The translations under genes and the position numbers were made by a program. A DNA stretch of 64,000 bases from Aquilaria yunnanensis (taxonomy: Eukaryota > Streptophyta > Magnoliopsida > Malvales > Thymelaeaceae), in contig JBDJPA010000011.1 in NCBI GenBank assembly GCA_039654915.1, positions 1,674,001 to 1,738,000 on the forward strand. Direction: 5' to 3'. Below, piece after piece: positions 60,686 to 64,000 of this stretch. The stretch's first letter is position 1; the number at the start of each line of letters is the position of its first letter. The notes under the pieces were generated by a model, which made no database searches, was not told where the DNA came from, and saw only the letters and a program-made list of their open reading frames with translations.

Positions 60686-61157
60686 TGATAGCCGAAGATA
60701 GCCGAACTACTATCGCCCCTTTAACCTATGAACTTTGGCCAGATACCACGCTCGGGAAATCCAGAGTCACCCGAAAGGAGTACCAGTACCGACCTGGAAA
60801 GGAGGAAGTCTGACACCTCAGACATATGACCTTCGTGGCCCACTAGCACCCTCGGGAATGATGGTACTGGCCTCGGGAAAACAGCGTGTCGCCTTCCTCG
60901 AAAAAGCGTCCAAATCACCTTCGGGGGAGAAGGACCAGCCACCTTCGACAGGAGAAAATCCCCCCGAACGAGGAGCTCCGGTGCTAAGGAAACTCCCGAA
61001 CTACTGAGACGACTTCGGGAGAAGGGCCCTCCTAACCTCGATTTTCTGAGCATTTCAGACAGGTCCTCCTGGGAAATCTCCACTTCAGACGTTCTCCCTC
61101 ACTAGAAGGTCCTCCTAATTTCACCATGTCGCACAACGAAGATGCTGTTGGGCATCA
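60686..61157 (+). repeat. 3' LTR with 428-bp internal deletion
   Basis: It matches the 5' LTR from its TGATAGCC start to GGGCCCT, then jumps to CCTAACCTC. The missing part corresponds to 50964-51391 of the 5' LTR, exactly the 428-bp length difference, and includes the TATA box. Confidence 0.92.
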
Positions 61158-61162
61158 CGTTG

Positions 61163-61930
61163 GTAGCACACACATAGGAAAAAAAAATTCTTTTCAACGA
61201 CTACGACATGAGCCATTTGTTGTTTTTAAAATTCAACCATCTTGGGTTGTTGGAAAGTAGGAAGATGAATCTTTTCAACAATGACATTTTTACTTTTTGG
61301 TACTTCTGTTCAAGTTAATTTCTATAATAAAATTTCACATTTGAATTTGATTTTATTCTTGCACCAGTTACAATCCAAAGCAAGCACACATCCCCAGTAT
61401 ATTATATAAATATACATAATTACATTTTTTAGAGTTGTCATACATAAGTCCTATAATCCATCCCACACATAATTTGTAGTTCTCCTTACAATATACTGAT
61501 ATCCATAAGCTTGATGATAGGATGATTCAACAACGTAGTACCTCATCTATACATAGTCACTAAATGTTGACCATCACTTGTTCTAGACACCTTAAGAGAT
61601 ACATCATATTGGCCGATGAAGCAATATTTAGTGGTTTGCACAAATTATCCATCTAAGTTTTCTTTCTCATTTTCATCTACTCTATCTTCTCCTTATATTG
61701 GGCGTTATGCTTTACAATCCATCAAGCTACAAGCTAGACAAATCATCCTGGAACTAAGGTCTCTGTATCTCATCCACTAATGGTTCCTCTTTGTAAATAA
61801 GGCATTGATGTCTTGGCGTTGCTCAGAATCCAATCCGAATATGTGCCTTTTCTTTATCCCATCAATAGCTAAACTGAAAATCATAGCCTGATCGGTGTCT
61901 TAGCTAGACCCACTAGAAGAGAAAATGGCT
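61163..61930. other. Non-coding stretch right of the gypsy element
   Basis: AT-rich DNA without a supported gene. Confidence 0.35.
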
Positions 61931-62170
61931 AGAACGACTAGGAGAAGCGACTGAAATTCAGTTACAACAAAAGTTAGTCGCATCTCAGTTGCAATAAAGT
62001 GGACCAGCTACTAAGATGCAACTGAAACATTCAATCACAACTTTTTAGTCCCATCTCAATAGCATATTTGAAAAAAAAAAATCAATTGTATTTAGTCGTA
62101 TGTATTAGAATAATACCCCTTTTAGTCACTTATTCAGTTGCATATTTTCAAAAATTTGACTTTCAATCGC
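61930..62170. repeat. Left cluster of AGTCGCATCTCAGTTGCA-type repeats
   Basis: Degenerate motifs AGTCGCATCTCAGTTGCA, GATGCAACTGAAAC and TTCAGTTGCAT recur in both orientations. A matching cluster lies at 62900-63125, on the other side of the ARM fragment. Confidence 0.5.
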
Positions 62171-62403
62171 ATCTCACCTTCTTCCTAATTTTCTTTTCTT
62201 TTTTAGTTTTTCCTTTCTTAGCTCTTTGTAGGGAGTCACAAAACATTGTTCATACACTCCAATTTATTCCCGCCAAAGCATCCGTACAACGGGCAAAGGC
62301 GAACCTTTCGCAATGAAATGCAATTGCCATGTTAGGTTGCCAGTGGCAAATGTCATCAGCGAGTTCAAAGTGAGTTTGTCCACTCACCATTTGCATGGAA
62401 CAG

Positions 62404-62824
62404 TTGGTCCCCAACCGTGGCAACGCAATGAATGATGGAATGGCCCTTTCATGCCTCACCACTGTGCGGTGGACATCGTTGTTCTTACATAGTTGCAATA
62501 GAATCCCCACCGTGATCTTTTTTTGTCTTGTGATCCTACCTCGATAATCTCCACTAGCACAGGGATCCTTTTTTCCTCCACCAATGCTGCCTTTGCCTTC
62601 ACAACTCGAATCAAAACGTTCAACATGAACGCTGATTTATCCACCATGTTCAAACCAAAATTTGCCATTAATTCCACCAACGGTTTCATGATTCTAGCTT
62701 GAATCATCTTGATCTTGTTCTCTTTCACCGAACATAACAAGTATAATGTCGTGGAAGCACCATTCTTCCCCCTAAAACTCCCGTTCTCTAAAAGGTTCAC
62801 CAATAGGGGAATTGCCCCCAGCAT
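62404..62824 (-). pseudogene. ARM-repeat fragment of a plant U-box-type protein
   Basis: From 62824 the minus strand reads GAIPLLVNLLENGSFRGKNG, then STTLYLLCSVKENK, then IMKPLVELM, then ALVEEKRIPVLVEIIEVGSQ. After a frame change at the A7 run (62518-62524) it continues ILLQLCKNNDVHRTVV and RAIPSFIALPRLGTN. These are about three consecutive armadillo repeats like the C-terminal half of plant PUB-ARM proteins, which are E3 ligases or related ARM proteins. The U-box and earlier repeats are absent and similarity ends abruptly after LGTN near 62404. The lack of introns is not informative at this length. A captured gene fragment is the simplest reading. Confidence 0.75.
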
Positions 62825-62899
62825 TTACATCACCCTACTAACTTTATAAACCATTTAAAGTACAATTTTTTTTTTAAAAAAAAAGGTAAAATAGGAAGT

Positions 62900-63125
62900 G
62901 ATTGACATTTAGTCGCATCTTACAACCGTTTTTCAATCACAACTTATCACTACAACAATCAGTTGCACATTTTGAGGTTACTGAAAACCTAATGAGTACT
63001 TTTTTCAGCTACACATTGCAGTGACATTTCAGTCTCAAGTAGCCATGAAACTATATTTTATGTGACTGAACATATTAATTGCATTTCAGTCACATTTTGC
63101 AACTAATTGCAACTATATGTTCAGA
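62900..63125. repeat. Right cluster of CAGTTGCA/AGTCGCAT-type repeats
   Basis: The same degenerate motifs as at 61930-62170, with CACTACAACAATCAGTTGC at 62950. Together the two clusters frame the ARM fragment. Confidence 0.5.
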
Positions 63126-64000
63126 TGTTAAAACTTTTTTGACTTGCAGTGACCCTTCACTATCCTCTCTCTAAATTGCTTTTCAATCTAGATGATGATT
63201 CTGTCCTCCAAATTATGGCCATTAGATCATACATATAATGTAACACATGATTTTGGGGGAAAGAAAATTAATTCAATGAAAAGGTATTTTTGTACTTACA
63301 ATCATTTCTTCTGACTTCATGTTTATATGTCCTCCACTCTTCTTATGAGTTGTCTGATATATCTTGAATAGAATTGAGTCTTTATTTTCCAAATTTTTGC
63401 CCTTTTACAATTCAATAGGTTATTAGAGTTAATCTAATTAAACTGGACATAATTTTATAGTGTAATATAAGGTTTATGGTGAATATAAAGTTCATTCTCA
63501 GTGTGTTGTAGTTAAAGGAAGAAAACCACCTATGTAAATGGTGCTTTTAACATCCATAATACTCACCCATGGTTCCTATTTTTTAAGTTAAGTTATGATG
63601 AGCATAAACATTGACCATGATAATTGGTTTCTCTGGTCCCTGCCATTTCCCCAAAACACCTATGTGCCAAACTCTTGAAAACTGATTTACCATTTTGAAT
63701 TTGTTTTTGTTCCAAAAACTTAGCAGCCTGCCTAACCTCCCTGTTGTATTTAACTAAACAAAGTCACAATTTGATGCTCTTTATATACATCTAACCATTT
63801 GTAATGACCAATTTTGAGCCTTAGTCTTCTTTAGTGTGAGAAAATAAACTTTCTCCTTACAAACCGGTTTTTTAATAGTACTTCTCTTTTCTAGTGTCCC
63901 TAGACCCTAGACCACCAACATTTTGGGGCAAAATTCTCATTATGTAATATAAGCCCCTTTAGTTACATCGATCAGTCAATCACATAACAACTAAACCCAT
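63126..64000. other. Non-coding stretch at the window edge
   Basis: AT-rich DNA without a supported gene or repeat boundary. A gene could continue beyond the edge, but nothing here shows it. Confidence 0.3.

Larger units (their letters stand above)
50619..61157 (+). mobile_element. Full-length Ty3/gypsy LTR retrotransposon, Tat lineage
   Basis: LTRs at 50619-51518 and 60686-61157 both start TGATAGCC and end GGGCATCA. The pentamer CGTTG lies directly outside each (50614-50618 and 61158-61162), a perfect target duplication. Between them are a primer-binding site, gag, protease, reverse transcriptase, RNase H, a second RNase H domain, integrase, then a long region with an antisense gene, and a polypurine tract. 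A second RNase H between the first and integrase marks the Tat (Retand/Ogre/Grande-type) lineage. The element is 10.5 kb and all sense frames are broken. Confidence 0.95.

Noticed and set aside
62250..62403. Extension of the ARM fragment to a longer protein
   Set aside because: Similarity stops after LGTN; the remaining frame has no ARM pattern.

Overview
This is plant nuclear DNA. It is AT-rich, has a multi-exon GT-AG amino acid permease gene, and is packed with plant-type transposable elements. Gene structure and repeat types suggest a eudicot, but the species cannot be named from the sequence. No rRNA, tRNA, bacterial operon or CRISPR array was seen.

Two loci look like intact host genes. 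One is a small intronless ORGAN SIZE RELATED/ARGOS-type membrane protein gene at 1754-1948 (+). The other is a six-exon amino acid permease gene of the AAP family at 19104-21077 (-), 483 codons, with every splice phase consistent, a TATA box at 21416-21425 and a G-box at 21463-21468. A third host-like sequence, an armadillo-repeat fragment of U-box type (62404-62824, -), is truncated and frameshifted.

The rest is mostly mobile DNA, often with ends and target duplications that can be read directly:
- a complete TRIM retroelement (828-1174, TSD TACTG);
- two LINE 3' remnants (105-596, 11650-12800);
- a reversed Tat-like gypsy remnant (5280-7546);
- a hAT-type MITE (17254-17685, TSD TATTCAAC) and a longer hAT-like element (39982-41116);
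- a Mutator-like element with about 360-bp TIRs, a 92-bp minisatellite core and 9-bp TSD (25163-26465), with a second long-TIR element beside it (26686-28030);
- a hAT element with a BED-type transposase pseudogene (28811-32641, TSD AGTACAAG);
- a solo LTR (36075-37453, TSD GTTAG);
- a three-unit 620-bp tandem array built partly from a Stowaway-like MITE (about 41872-43743);
- a non-autonomous CACTA element with a 150-bp palindrome (44627-47007);
- a full-length Ty3/gypsy element of the Tat lineage (50619-61157, TSD CGTTG).

The most interesting structure is inside that gypsy element. Beyond integrase lies a separate antisense gene with its own TATA box and three introns. It encodes a gypsy-type accessory domain and a coiled-coil tail. 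Splicing the four exons restores one frame broken only by four TAG/TGA codons. Gag-pol next to it has both stops and frameshifts. In the same element the gag start codon appears to lie inside the LTR, so the primer-binding site would be translated.
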